A DNA stretch of 35,270 bases from a virus. Shown here in pieces: positions 1 to 5,919 of this stretch; within the stretch, counting starts at the first letter, position 1; each line of letters begins with the position of its first letter. Under the pieces are notes generated by a model that searched no databases, was not told the DNA's origin, and saw only the letters and a list, made by a program, of their open reading frames with translations. The DNA lies in IMG/VR virus record IMGVR_UViG_3300044632_001311, positions 1-35,270 of that record. One strand, given 5' to 3'. Both the position numbers and the translations under genes were made by a program.

Positions 1-83
1 CGGTGAACAACCTGTCTGATTATCATAAAAGTTTGCTGTAATCATCCTTGTGTAGTCTAGCATAGTCTAGCCAATAGCATTCA

Positions 84-156
84 GGATCAGTTATGGTATC
101 GAAACCATATGCTTTCCAAAAGAAAGCTTTTATCCTAGTGTTGGCTGCACTGATCC
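84..156 (-). ncRNA. Cloverleaf-like three-way-junction RNA candidate
   Basis: Read on the minus strand, GGATCAGT (start at 156) pairs with ACTGATCC (ending at 84) to close an 8-bp stem. Inside are two hairpins: GCTTTC/GAAAGC around a TTTTG loop, and TATGGT/ACCATA around a TTCGAT loop. The 73-nt length and the arm order (acceptor, anticodon-like arm, T-like arm) resemble a tRNA. There is no D stem, the T-like loop has six bases, and no CCA is encoded. It may be a decayed tRNA (the loop would put UUU, Lys, at the anticodon) or a separate structured RNA. Function is unknown. Confidence 0.3.
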
Positions 157-203
157 TCTTCTAGTCTTGCGGGTTGACTTTGGTTTGCCATCAAAGCTTG
201 TAA

Positions 204-222
204 TTGCTGCATGCAACCCTTG
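204..222. repeat. Direct repeat, copy 1
   Basis: TTGCTGCATGCAACCCTTG here matches TTGCTGCATGTATCCCTTG at 397-415 in 17 of 19 positions. The two copies lie 193 bp apart, in the same orientation, on either side of the tRNA halves. Confidence 0.6.
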
Positions 223-291
223 TGAGTATTATAGCCTAGTCTTTTTGTTGTGTCTAGTATTTTCTAGACTTTCTGGCGGGATAACTTTGTG

Positions 292-325
292 CTTCGCTGG
301 GGTTAGTCACTTCCCTACCTCTGCC
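292..325 (-). other. Possible permuted 5' half of the tRNA-Tyr
   Basis: Eleven bases downstream of the encoded CCA of the tRNA 3' half, the minus strand reads GGCAGAGG, which pairs with the CCTCTCC acceptor strand apart from one bulged C. It is followed by T-A, a GGG/CCC stem around AAGTGACTAA (D-arm-like, with A14 and A21 but without the conserved G18G19), and then AGCGAAG, which could partly pair with the CTCGC anticodon-stem strand of the 3' half. This is the order expected for a circularly permuted tRNA. It could equally be a chance acceptor complement beside a broken tRNA. Confidence 0.25.
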
Positions 326-336
326 ATGATGAATAT

Positions 337-389
337 TGGTGGAGAGGACTGGATTCGAACCAGTGTAGTCTTTCGACGGCGAGTTTATA
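337..389 (-). tRNA. tRNA-Tyr-like 3' half (partial, broken or permuted)
   Basis: The minus strand has a complete tRNA 3' portion: a CTCGC anticodon-stem strand after ATAAA, a type II variable arm (GTC-GAAA-GAC), a perfect T arm (ACTGG, loop TTCGAAT, CCAGT), the acceptor strand CCTCTCC, discriminator A and an encoded CCA ending at 337. The long variable arm with A73 and a loop reading TATAAA point to tyrosine. No matching GGAGAGG acceptor strand or D arm exists in the normal upstream place; the sequence there is an ATGCA/TGCAT hairpin. The gene is therefore truncated, interrupted, or permuted with the element at 292-325. The 3' half itself is clear; functionality is not. Confidence 0.55.
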
Positions 390-396
390 TGCAATT

Positions 397-415
397 TTGC
401 TGCATGTATCCCTTG
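397..415. repeat. Direct repeat, copy 2
   Basis: TTGCTGCATGTATCCCTTG, the partner of the copy at 204-222. It sits just upstream (minus sense) of the tRNA 3' half, inside a larger stem closed by ACGGC/GCCGT. Confidence 0.6.
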
Positions 416-459
416 CCGTTAATATATATGAAACATATAGTAGTGTCAATTACAAAAAA

Positions 460-642
460 CTAAAATGACAATTTGAGTTGAACTAATAGATCATCCAACT
501 CTTGCCAGTCATGCAATTGCAGATCCATACGGAATTTCCATATAGTTCCCATTACAATTGCGTGAATGGTCCACCTCAAATCTTGCACATCCAGGGCAGC
601 ATGCACCCGAACATCCCCAATACCTGTGTGTTCTCTAATCAC
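460..642 (-). CDS. Small hypothetical protein, possibly the frameshifted C-terminus of its upstream neighbour
   Basis: Sixty codons from a GTG at 642. No recognisable domain; mixed charge, with an acidic LHDWQELDDLL segment near the end. The GAGAGG just before the GTG has almost no spacing, which makes it a poor ribosome-binding site. The frame is open upstream of the GTG back through a run of seven A residues at the end of the preceding gene (647-988), whose frame stops at TGA 647-649. The sequence would continue naturally from that gene after a +1 shift or a one-base indel. It may therefore be the C-terminal part of one 180-residue protein, or a short independent gene. Confidence 0.4.
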   Translation of the reverse strand: MIREHTGIGDVRVHAALDVQDLRWTIHAIVMGTIWKFRMDLQLHDWQELDDLLVQLKLSF

Positions 643-646
643 CCTC

Positions 647-988
647 TCAAGGCTTTTTTTGAATCACACGATAATCCAGTGTTGATGCCATTTTGAGTAG
701 ATATTCGGTGACAATGGATTCTGCCAACCATTCCTGATCTGGTTGATAATAATAATCCAGAGGCACATCTATGGCTACACTGTGAAACAGGAACTTATAG
801 CTTTGTGTGGTATAATCAATCCGCCAATAAAGCCAAGGTGAGTGATAACCATTTCTCTTGATGGGATCCAATTGCCATCTACTTACACGGATACCTTTGC
901 TCCTAAATGTATCAGCCAGCAATTGGATCATTTGTTTACGAATACTGGGCTTATGCAATTTCCACCTCAATGGGTTGCCAACTGCCAT
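647..988 (-). CDS. Hypothetical protein
   Basis: About 113 residues from the ATG at 988. An upstream in-frame ATG at 1012 would lengthen the overlap with the phosphoesterase gene from 38 to 62 bp, so I prefer the later start, although neither has a clear Shine-Dalgarno. The N-terminal half is basic with a predicted helix (KQMIQLLADTF), followed by aromatic-rich segments (SPWLYWRIDY, DYYYQPDQEW). No family recognised. It is the last clear gene of the run from 2414 downward. It ends at CAA AAA AAG CCT TGA, a homopolymer plus CCT-TGA context worth checking for a frameshift into the reading frame at 460-642. Confidence 0.55.
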   Translation of the reverse strand: MAVGNPLRWKLHKPSIRKQMIQLLADTFRSKGIRVSRWQLDPIKRNGYHSPWLYWRIDYTTQSYKFLFHSVAIDVPLDYYYQPDQEWLAESIVTEYLLKMASTLDYRVIQKKP

Positions 989-1778
989 TTTCGCCAGGGT
1001 AACCTCTGGCATTGTTGATGTATCTCACACCATTGAGAACCTGATCTTCTCGGAAATGTGTATGACCATAACACCAGGTTACCACACTGGGATCTGCAAC
1101 AGCCTCCATGTATGTGTTGACAAAACTGCCATTGAGTAGGTTCCACACAACATCATTGGTGAACCTGGTAAACTGCCTATGCGGAATGTGATGACTCACC
1201 ACCACCTTGGGTAAACTATTTGCTGTTACTGCTTGAGCAACATAGTCCGCGTCCAGCCTGGCAGCCTCCAAGACTGCCTGGTAGGCTGTATCACTGGCCC
1301 ACTCAATCCACCTGCTGTCGCTCATGTAGCGTTCCCAGGCGTCTATCTGTGAAATTTGTGTGAGGTGAACACTTCCATCAAAATTGTGCCAACCAGTTAC
1401 TCCCACAAATTCCACACCGTCCACAATCACACTGTTGCGATGAAGGAAATGAATATCATGCTCATGACTCCACCTAGCATAATGAGTATAAATTTCATTC
1501 ACATTAGTGGGATAAGGCCACTTGCGTTCCCATTCAAGCGAATCATACAGCCTGGTGCGCCTGAATCCCGTGTTGTACATGCAATGATTTCCTGCCACCC
1601 AAATCACATTAGGGAAATAAGATTTGAGTTTGATAATCTCAGTGGATGTTCTAAAGACATCATTACTTATATCTCCTGCCACAACGACAGTCTGACATTC
1701 AGGAGATAGATTATTGAACACAGAATAATCAACAGGAGAATGATCTACATGAAGGTCAGAAATCAAACAGAATTTCAT
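951..1778 (-). CDS. Calcineurin-like metallophosphoesterase
   Basis: 275 residues from the ATG at 1778 (MKFCLISDLHVDH), preceded by AAGGA; an in-frame ATG at 1805 lies upstream of that site and is less likely. All metallophosphoesterase signature blocks are present in order: DLHVDH near residue 8 (D-x-H), VVVAGDIS near residue 35 (GD), VAGNH near residue 65 (GNH), VVSHH near residue 200, and CYGHTH near residue 240 (GHxH). These bind a two-metal centre that hydrolyses phosphoesters; the substrate (nucleotide, nucleic acid or protein) cannot be told. Length is usual for small phage and bacterial members. A truncated copy of its N-terminus lies just upstream at 1833-1955, suggesting a past tandem duplication. 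Confidence 0.88.
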   Translation of the reverse strand: MKFCLISDLHVDHSPVDYSVFNNLSPECQTVVVAGDISNDVFRTSTEIIKLKSYFPNVIWVAGNHCMYNTGFRRTRLYDSLEWERKWPYPTNVNEIYTHYARWSHEHDIHFLHRNSVIVDGVEFVGVTGWHNFDGSVHLTQISQIDAWERYMSDSRWIEWASDTAYQAVLEAARLDADYVAQAVTANSLPKVVVSHHIPHRQFTRFTNDVVWNLLNGSFVNTYMEAVADPSVVTWCYGHTHFREDQVLNGVRYINNARGYPGENGSWQPIEVEIA

Positions 1779-1832
1779 AGATGAGTATCCTTGGCTATAT
1801 ATCATGAAATAATAACATGAGACTACAATGAG

Positions 1833-1955
1833 TCAACACAAAAAGTTAATTGTTCCAATGGCAGCCATTGGAACAATTATGTCCAAGTGGGATATACATA
1901 CCCAATCCCACTTGTGAATATCAGCATGGATGTCACTGATCAAAATGAACTTCAT
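1833..1955 (-). pseudogene. Truncated second metallophosphoesterase (N-terminal fragment)
   Basis: A 40-codon frame from ATG 1955 begins MKFILISDIHADIHKWDW, clearly homologous to the start of the intact phosphoesterase (MKFCLISDLHVDH). It then runs through the inverted repeats at 1884-1914 and 1847-1879 and stops. Only the first metal-binding D-x-H block survives. This looks like the remnant of a duplicated gene whose body was deleted and replaced by terminator-like hairpins. A functional 40-residue peptide is possible but less likely. Confidence 0.55.
1847..1879 (-). terminator. Rho-independent terminator-like hairpin
   Basis: A perfect 15-bp inverted repeat (TAATTGTTCCAATGG / CCATTGGAACAATTA, 3-nt loop) is followed on the minus strand by AACTTTTTGTG. 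It lies between the DUF3563-like gene group and the phosphoesterase, so it probably ends the upstream transcript. A second hairpin (CAAGTGGGAT / ATCCCACTTG) sits just upstream at 1884-1914. Confidence 0.6.
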
Positions 1956-2010
1956 TTGCTAGAGCCTTTGATATTACTATCAGCCTAGCAGGAAATTTCC
2001 ATATGTCAAA

Positions 2011-2196
2011 TCACAACCAATATTTGGTATCTGATCTGCCAGTGCGGTTCATCCAACGACCAGATTCTGAACGACCATATTCCATGCTGCGTAGACGATT
2101 TTCCAGATCAATAGTATCCGCAGATTCACTGAGATATTTTTCTTCACTGGTCATGAAGAGACCCTTCCACCACATTTTGAATTTATTCTTCATCAT
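2011..2196 (-). CDS. DUF3563-like small protein
   Basis: 61 residues from ATGATG at 2196, preceded by AAGGAAAA. The core FMTSEEKYLSESADTIDLEN, followed by RLRSMEYG, matches what I remember of small phage and proteobacterial DUF3563-type proteins (a motif like T-x-E-E-x-Y-L followed by D-L-E-x-R-x-R). Function is unknown. A perfect TATAAATA late-promoter box lies 32 bp upstream at 2228-2235. It is the third of three tightly packed small genes (2414 downward). Confidence 0.7.
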   Translation of the reverse strand: MMKNKFKMWWKGLFMTSEEKYLSESADTIDLENRLRSMEYGRSESGRWMNRTGRSDTKYWL

Positions 2197-2205
2197 TTTT
2201 CCTTG

Positions 2206-2310
2206 TTATCTGTTTTTGCGATGACGATATTTATATAGCATGATGTCACGCATGGCTCTGGCTTGCGCCCATGTTTGTAGGTAGGTCCAAATTTTGATCA
2301 TGACCCGCAT
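2206..2310 (-). CDS. 34-residue basic small protein
   Basis: Starts at ATG 2310, 13 bp before the end of the preceding small gene (2298-2414), and ends 9 bp before the DUF3563-like start, so it fits a coupled operon. The product is strongly basic and helical (IWTYLQTWAQARAMRD, ending in a YRHRKNR tail). No family recognised. The late-promoter box for the next gene lies inside its coding sequence. Confidence 0.45.
   Translation of the reverse strand: MRVMIKIWTYLQTWAQARAMRDIMLYKYRHRKNR
2228..2235 (-). promoter_or_regulatory. T4-type late promoter box
   Basis: TATAAATA on the minus strand, exactly the T4 late consensus, 32 bp upstream of the DUF3563-like start. Confidence 0.6.
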
Positions 2311-2414
2311 ATCCAACCTCTTTGTTTTTGTGAATTGAGCATTTGTCGTTTCATTTCACGGGCTTCAAATATGATTTCAATCATAGTTTTGAACGCATTT
2401 GAAATCTTTTTCAT
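2298..2414 (-). CDS. 38-residue small protein
   Basis: Starts at ATG 2414 behind a strong ribosome-binding site (GAGGAGG, 6-nt spacing), the best in this part of the window, and ends overlapping the next small gene. The product is amphipathic and basic (MKKISNAFKTMIEIIFEARE, then MKRQ). No family recognised. The good start signal and the coupled downstream genes support a real gene despite its size. Confidence 0.5.
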   Translation of the reverse strand: MKKISNAFKTMIEIIFEAREMKRQMLNSQKQRGWICGS

Positions 2415-2577
2415 AGCATCCTCCTCTTTCGTTTTATAGTATAACTGTATTTAGATAATTTGCAATGATTTTTTGTTGCAGCGCAACAAAAACACCACGG
2501 AGCTGGTATGCAACTACAACAGGTATTTGACGATTGCTGTAGGATGGTTAAATATACAAAATTTGTAGGAAAATCTT
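2415..2577. other. Divergent intergenic region with a hairpin
   Basis: This gap separates the leftward small genes from the rightward gene at 2578, so it should carry promoters for both. It contains a 10-bp inverted repeat (2470-2492, TTTTTGTTGC / GCAACAAAAA). A 33-codon plus-strand frame from 2508 overlaps the next gene's start and is not supported. No clear promoter hexamers were found. Confidence 0.4.
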
Positions 2578-3582
2578 GTGAAGATACGCGATCTATTACT
2601 GGAATATGACGCCAACAAAATTCGTCAATTGGCGCCGTTGTTGGCCAATAGAACACAAGACGACTCATTACCCAAACTTAAATCAGTTGAACAATTGGCT
2701 GATTATGTGGAAAAACAACTGGGAATAAAGTCAGGTGAATTGGTATTTTGGATCTTGCACAGATATCTCAACAAATCCACACAAGGGCAATATGGCATCA
2801 ACAGGTGGGAAGATATCAGTGCAAGATTGATTCCTGCACTGGACAAATTCACCAAGCTCAAGAACAAGAAAAAATTACCACCTGAACAACGAGATATCAA
2901 CAGATTTAAGTCGTTGGGTCAACTGGAAGACCTCATGGATCAATATCCTGATGAGGAGTTGGCAAGTCAAAAAGAGCAGGCCAGTGCTCAAGAAAAACAA
3001 TATTATGATTCAGGCCAAGCTGAGTTGGTTTACAACGATCCAACAATCAAAGTAGTGGTTCCCAAAACACAAGAGGCCAGTTGTTATTTTGGCACCAACA
3101 CAAGATGGTGTACTGCTGCCAAACAAAACAATATGTTTGGCAGCTACAACAACCAAGGACCTTTGTATATTGTTCTGATCAAACCAGAAAATGCCAGATA
3201 CCAATTTCATTGGGAATCCAATCAATTCATGGATGAAAAAGATCAAGACATCAATCCCAACCAATTGGCTGACAAATATCCTGTTTTGTGGAAAATATTT
3301 CAACCCATTGCGGAAAAAAATAAATCACTGGTATTAAACCAAAATCCCAGTCTAAAAGTTCAATTGGCAGCAGTCAAGCAAGATGGCCAGGCAATCCAAT
3401 TCATCCAAAATCCCAGTGAACAAGTGCAAATGGCAGCAGTCAGTGAATATGGCTGGGCAATTGTATATATCAAAAATCCCAGTGAACAAGTGCAAATGGC
3501 AGCAGTCAAGCAAGATGGCCAGGCAATTGAACATATCAAAAATCCCAGTCCACAAGTGCAAATGGCAGCAAAGGCAAAATGA
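2578..3582 (+). CDS. Repeat protein with WCTAA-type domain and DUF4116-like repeats
   Basis: 334 residues from a GTG at 2578 (TAGGAAAA upstream), giving MKIRDLLLEYDANKI. Residues 1-120 are helical and charged. About 140-240 form a domain with VPKTQEASCYFGTNTRWCTA, a motif I associate with uncharacterised proteins of large myoviruses. From about 256 to the end are 22-residue repeats of the form NPSxxVQxAAVxxxGxAIxxIx, three full and one partial, like DUF4116 repeats. Function unknown; such repeats suggest a binding scaffold. It is one of only two plus-strand genes in the window and faces the topoisomerase gene tail to tail. Confidence 0.75.
   Translation: MKIRDLLLEYDANKIRQLAPLLANRTQDDSLPKLKSVEQLADYVEKQLGIKSGELVFWILHRYLNKSTQGQYGINRWEDISARLIPALDKFTKLKNKKKLPPEQRDINRFKSLGQLEDLMDQYPDEELASQKEQASAQEKQYYDSGQAELVYNDPTIKVVVPKTQEASCYFGTNTRWCTAAKQNNMFGSYNNQGPLYIVLIKPENARYQFHWESNQFMDEKDQDINPNQLADKYPVLWKIFQPIAEKNKSLVLNQNPSLKVQLAAVKQDGQAIQFIQNPSEQVQMAAVSEYGWAIVYIKNPSEQVQMAAVKQDGQAIEHIKNPSPQVQMAAKAK
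3343..3579 (+). repeat. 66-bp tandem coding repeats
   Basis: Units begin at 3343, 3409, 3475 and 3541, each starting AATCCCAGT and 66 bp long (last one partial). Two units are almost identical at DNA level, which suggests recent expansion or gene conversion. Confidence 0.75.
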
Positions 3583-3587
3583 CAATT

Positions 3588-3617
3588 TATGAATGGGATT
3601 GCACAATCCCATTCATA
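3588..3617. terminator. Bidirectional terminator hairpin
   Basis: A perfect 13-bp inverted repeat (TATGAATGGGATT / AATCCCATTCATA) with a GCAC loop sits between two convergent genes and overlaps the stop of the topoisomerase subunit. Its position suits a shared terminator; no long T run follows. Confidence 0.6.
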
Positions 3618-5010
3618 ATTTCAAAAGAGCTTGAACTTCCTTTTTGTAGACAGATTTGATTTTTTTAGGATCATTCAAAATGTCTTCCAGGACAACAATT
3701 TGATCACCCAGATCAACAATCTCTTGGTCCACTTTGGCAACACTGTCTTGTGCCCAACGATAGCTGGGAAAGCTCACCAACCGTTCGATCTGGCTGTCAT
3801 CCAACGTGATCTTGGTGCAAATTTTACGCACTTGATCTTCCACACTTGATTTGTTGGGTGCAGTGGGCAGGAATTTGGGCAAGCCTTTGTCCACACATGC
3901 TTTTACAGCGCATGCAAAATTCAACTCCTTGGTGAGATCTGCAATCTGCTTTTGGAATCGTATGGTAAACCAACCCAGTCGCCATTCCACAAAGCTCTTG
4001 ACCAGATCTTGAGCATTCTCATATTGACGGATACTGGTGTTGTTGAAATCCAACACAACAAATCGTTCACTGCTTTTGCTCTTGAGCTTGAGGAAGTTGA
4101 TGGCATCCTGCTCACCCCAGCCATCAATTGTGCCTCTCTTGAATCTGATTTCTATGTTGATTGTTTTTGTGCTTCTGTCAGTGTAGGTGTTGATTAGTCC
4201 GTCATCTTCCATTTGGTTCAATCTGGCCTTGAATCTTTCCAAACTCAAGTCTGGAGGCAGTTCTGTGACTCGCACTGTAGTGACACTTTCCACCACAACT
4301 CGGCCCATGAACTCATAGCTGTTGTCGCCCAGATCCTTGGTTTGTACATTCATGCAATCGTATTTGGGGATTATCTTCTTGATGGGCTTGTTGTCTATGG
4401 CTGCTACTGTGGCCTCAACAATATCCTGCAAGCTGTGTGGCAAAATATCAGTGCTCCAACCCACAGCAATGCCACTGATGCCATTCAGCAACACCAGGGG
4501 AATCAAGGGTAGGAAATTACAGGGTTCATATGTGCTGCCATCATAATTGGGTTTGAGCGGCACAATATCAAGATCAGTGTATAGCAAAGCCTGAGTAGCC
4601 TTGCTCTTTTTCACATAAGTGTAACGAGGAGCGCCCCAACCATCAGGAGATACTCTGGTGCCAAATGCGCCAACACCATCCAGCAAGGGCACATTGTTGA
4701 GATAGGGTGCTGCAAGACGACTGATGGTATCACTGGCGCTGACATCTCCGTGGAGAAAAATTCCCTCCTGTATCGCCGAACCGGCAAGGCTGATAGTTTT
4801 GATTTTTTCACTTTTGTTACGAATCATCCATAACATTTTGCGCTGGCCATCCTTGAGTCCATCACACACACTGGGAATAGCCCTATTTTGTGCGGTGTAG
4901 ATAGCATATTCTTTTGAACTAGTATTGATAAAATCACTACTGGATAATCCAGTTATGTGCATTGTCTCTTGATTTACTTTTTGAGCGTTTTGCACTTGTT
5001 TCCGTGCCAT
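3613..5010 (-). CDS. Type II DNA topoisomerase, medium (GyrA/ParC-like, T4 gp52-type) subunit
   Basis: 465 residues, close to T4 gp52 (about 440). This subunit cuts and rejoins DNA. Visible landmarks: AIPSVCDGLKDGQRKMLW near residue 45 (the classic GyrA-family block), a helix-turn-helix-like DNA-binding stretch with HGD (about 88-110), VGAFGTR, and the active-site tyrosine in GAPRYTYV near residue 128. The C-terminus has the coiled-coil region (IVDLGDQIVVLEDIL) and lacks the long beta-pinwheel of gyrase, as in T4. The start has AAAGGAAA 10 nt upstream. The upstream GIY-YIG gene overlaps it by 37 bp. Together with the split large subunit it forms the phage topoisomerase used in DNA replication. 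Confidence 0.92.
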   Translation of the reverse strand: MARKQVQNAQKVNQETMHITGLSSSDFINTSSKEYAIYTAQNRAIPSVCDGLKDGQRKMLWMIRNKSEKIKTISLAGSAIQEGIFLHGDVSASDTISRLAAPYLNNVPLLDGVGAFGTRVSPDGWGAPRYTYVKKSKATQALLYTDLDIVPLKPNYDGSTYEPCNFLPLIPLVLLNGISGIAVGWSTDILPHSLQDIVEATVAAIDNKPIKKIIPKYDCMNVQTKDLGDNSYEFMGRVVVESVTTVRVTELPPDLSLERFKARLNQMEDDGLINTYTDRSTKTINIEIRFKRGTIDGWGEQDAINFLKLKSKSSERFVVLDFNNTSIRQYENAQDLVKSFVEWRLGWFTIRFQKQIADLTKELNFACAVKACVDKGLPKFLPTAPNKSSVEDQVRKICTKITLDDSQIERLVSFPSYRWAQDSVAKVDQEIVDLGDQIVVLEDILNDPKKIKSVYKKEVQALLKL

Positions 5011-5858
5011 CTGTTATAGTTTCCTTTGTTTGTTTCTATTCCGCAATGAGGACATGATATCCGTGAATTCATAACTTTGGTTCCAGCTGAAGTCCGTTCT
5101 AGTCTTTCTTCTCTAGATAGGGTTTTCCAAGACTCTTCAATTATAGTAGGTCTCCTATGATGATATAGGTCCAATTCAGCTTCTGTAAATTCTTTTTTTG
5201 CATGCCGCTCCCTTAATTTCGCTCTCCCTAGATACCAATTATCAGTTTGCAGCATACGTTGACCAAAAAGTTTGAGAGAAGGAATAAGTTTCACTTGTGC
5301 ATCAGTCAATCCGTTGTTTTTCAATCTTTGTTGAGCTTTTGCTAATGATTGTTTATGAACTTTGGAATCAGGATTGTAATTGATATGTTTAACTAATTGG
5401 TTGAGAACATCTGGATGATTGCAAGGTAATCGTTTGATTGTCCCATCCGGATATCTCCAAATAGAAAATCCTTTTTGATTTGTCGGAGTCTTATGCAACC
5501 CTGCTGCTCGATTCTTATTCCAAGTATCTCTAATTTTCTGTTTGATCTCATCTGTGATAATAATATAATTGCCTTTGTTACCGTTGTAACCTTTGGGATA
5601 TAATGTGTCAAACAGTTCGACATAATATATTTCCATGGCTCGATAATATTCATCAGGCTCATTGCCTTCTTCAATCAACTCAATGATGAAATCATCTCTT
5701 GTTGCCAAGCCATCATCCAGATCCTTTTTGATCCATACCCCGCCTAGCCCAGACATATGTTTTTCAAATCTGTCCATGTGCGTTTGTTCTTCACAAATAC
5801 TGATGCCAATATAACTGCGCATATTTTGGATATTGGTTATTTTGTAAACTTGTTTCAT
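4974..5858 (-). CDS. GIY-YIG homing endonuclease (free-standing)
   Basis: 294 residues from ATG 5858 (MKQVYKITN) behind GGAGGG; upstream in-frame ATGs at 5870-5873 lie in the regulatory stem. The N-terminal nuclease domain shows VYKIT and SYIGIS (the GIY-YIG elements), followed by RFEKHMSG and an EIYYVELF segment with the catalytic-type glutamate. The middle is basic and helical, likely DNA-binding. The C-terminus ends in a zinc finger (CPHCGIETNKGNYNRW, then H and C) common in phage GIY-YIG enzymes. It sits between the two topoisomerase subunit genes and overlaps the downstream one, the normal position of an intergenic homing gene that cuts topoisomerase-region DNA of element-free relatives. 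Confidence 0.88.
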   Translation of the reverse strand: MKQVYKITNIQNMRSYIGISICEEQTHMDRFEKHMSGLGGVWIKKDLDDGLATRDDFIIELIEEGNEPDEYYRAMEIYYVELFDTLYPKGYNGNKGNYIIITDEIKQKIRDTWNKNRAAGLHKTPTNQKGFSIWRYPDGTIKRLPCNHPDVLNQLVKHINYNPDSKVHKQSLAKAQQRLKNNGLTDAQVKLIPSLKLFGQRMLQTDNWYLGRAKLRERHAKKEFTEAELDLYHHRRPTIIEESWKTLSREERLERTSAGTKVMNSRISCPHCGIETNKGNYNRWHGNKCKTLKK

Positions 5859-5867
5859 TGGGCCCTC

Positions 5868-5909
5868 CATCACCGTGTAAGTATATTTATTTATACCTGC
5901 ACGGTGATG
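5868..5909 (-). promoter_or_regulatory. Hairpin with internal late promoter in front of the GIY-YIG gene
   Basis: CATCACCGTG / CACGGTGATG (10 bp) encloses an inner GTATA/TATAC stem. The minus-strand TATAAATA box (5888-5895) lies in the loop and inner stem. The 3' arm abuts the GGAGGG ribosome-binding site. Transcripts arriving from upstream would fold this hairpin; transcripts starting from the internal late promoter would lose the 5' arm. Confidence 0.7.
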
Positions 5910-5919
5910 AACGGTGGAT

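Larger units (their letters stand above)
1..459. other. Non-coding, structured RNA-rich region
   Basis: I see no convincing gene in the first 459 bases on either strand. The minus strand holds the 3' half of a tyrosine-type tRNA (337-389), a possible permuted tRNA 5' half (292-325), a three-way-junction element (84-156), a 19-bp direct repeat (204-222 and 397-415) and several copies of a GTCTAG/CTAGAC motif, two of them in a 10-bp tandem (51-70) and two forming a small hairpin (252-268). The 98-codon plus-strand reading frame across 167-463 runs through the tRNA and is rejected as a gene. Confidence 0.6.

Noticed and set aside
1-420. Group I intron in or around the tRNA-Tyr
   Set aside because: GACTA and TAGTC-like motifs occur, but no ordered P, Q, R, S elements or P7 pairing could be assembled on either strand, and no splice-site U or terminal G fits the anticodon loop.
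167-463. 98-codon plus-strand reading frame
   Set aside because: It runs antisense through the tRNA 3' half and has no ribosome-binding site.
2508-2609. 33-codon plus-strand frame ahead of the repeat protein
   Set aside because: Overlaps the start of the better supported gene in another frame and shows no recognisable content.
3343-3579. CRISPR-like repeat array
   Set aside because: The 66-bp repeats are in frame, encode a 22-residue protein repeat and lack unique spacers.
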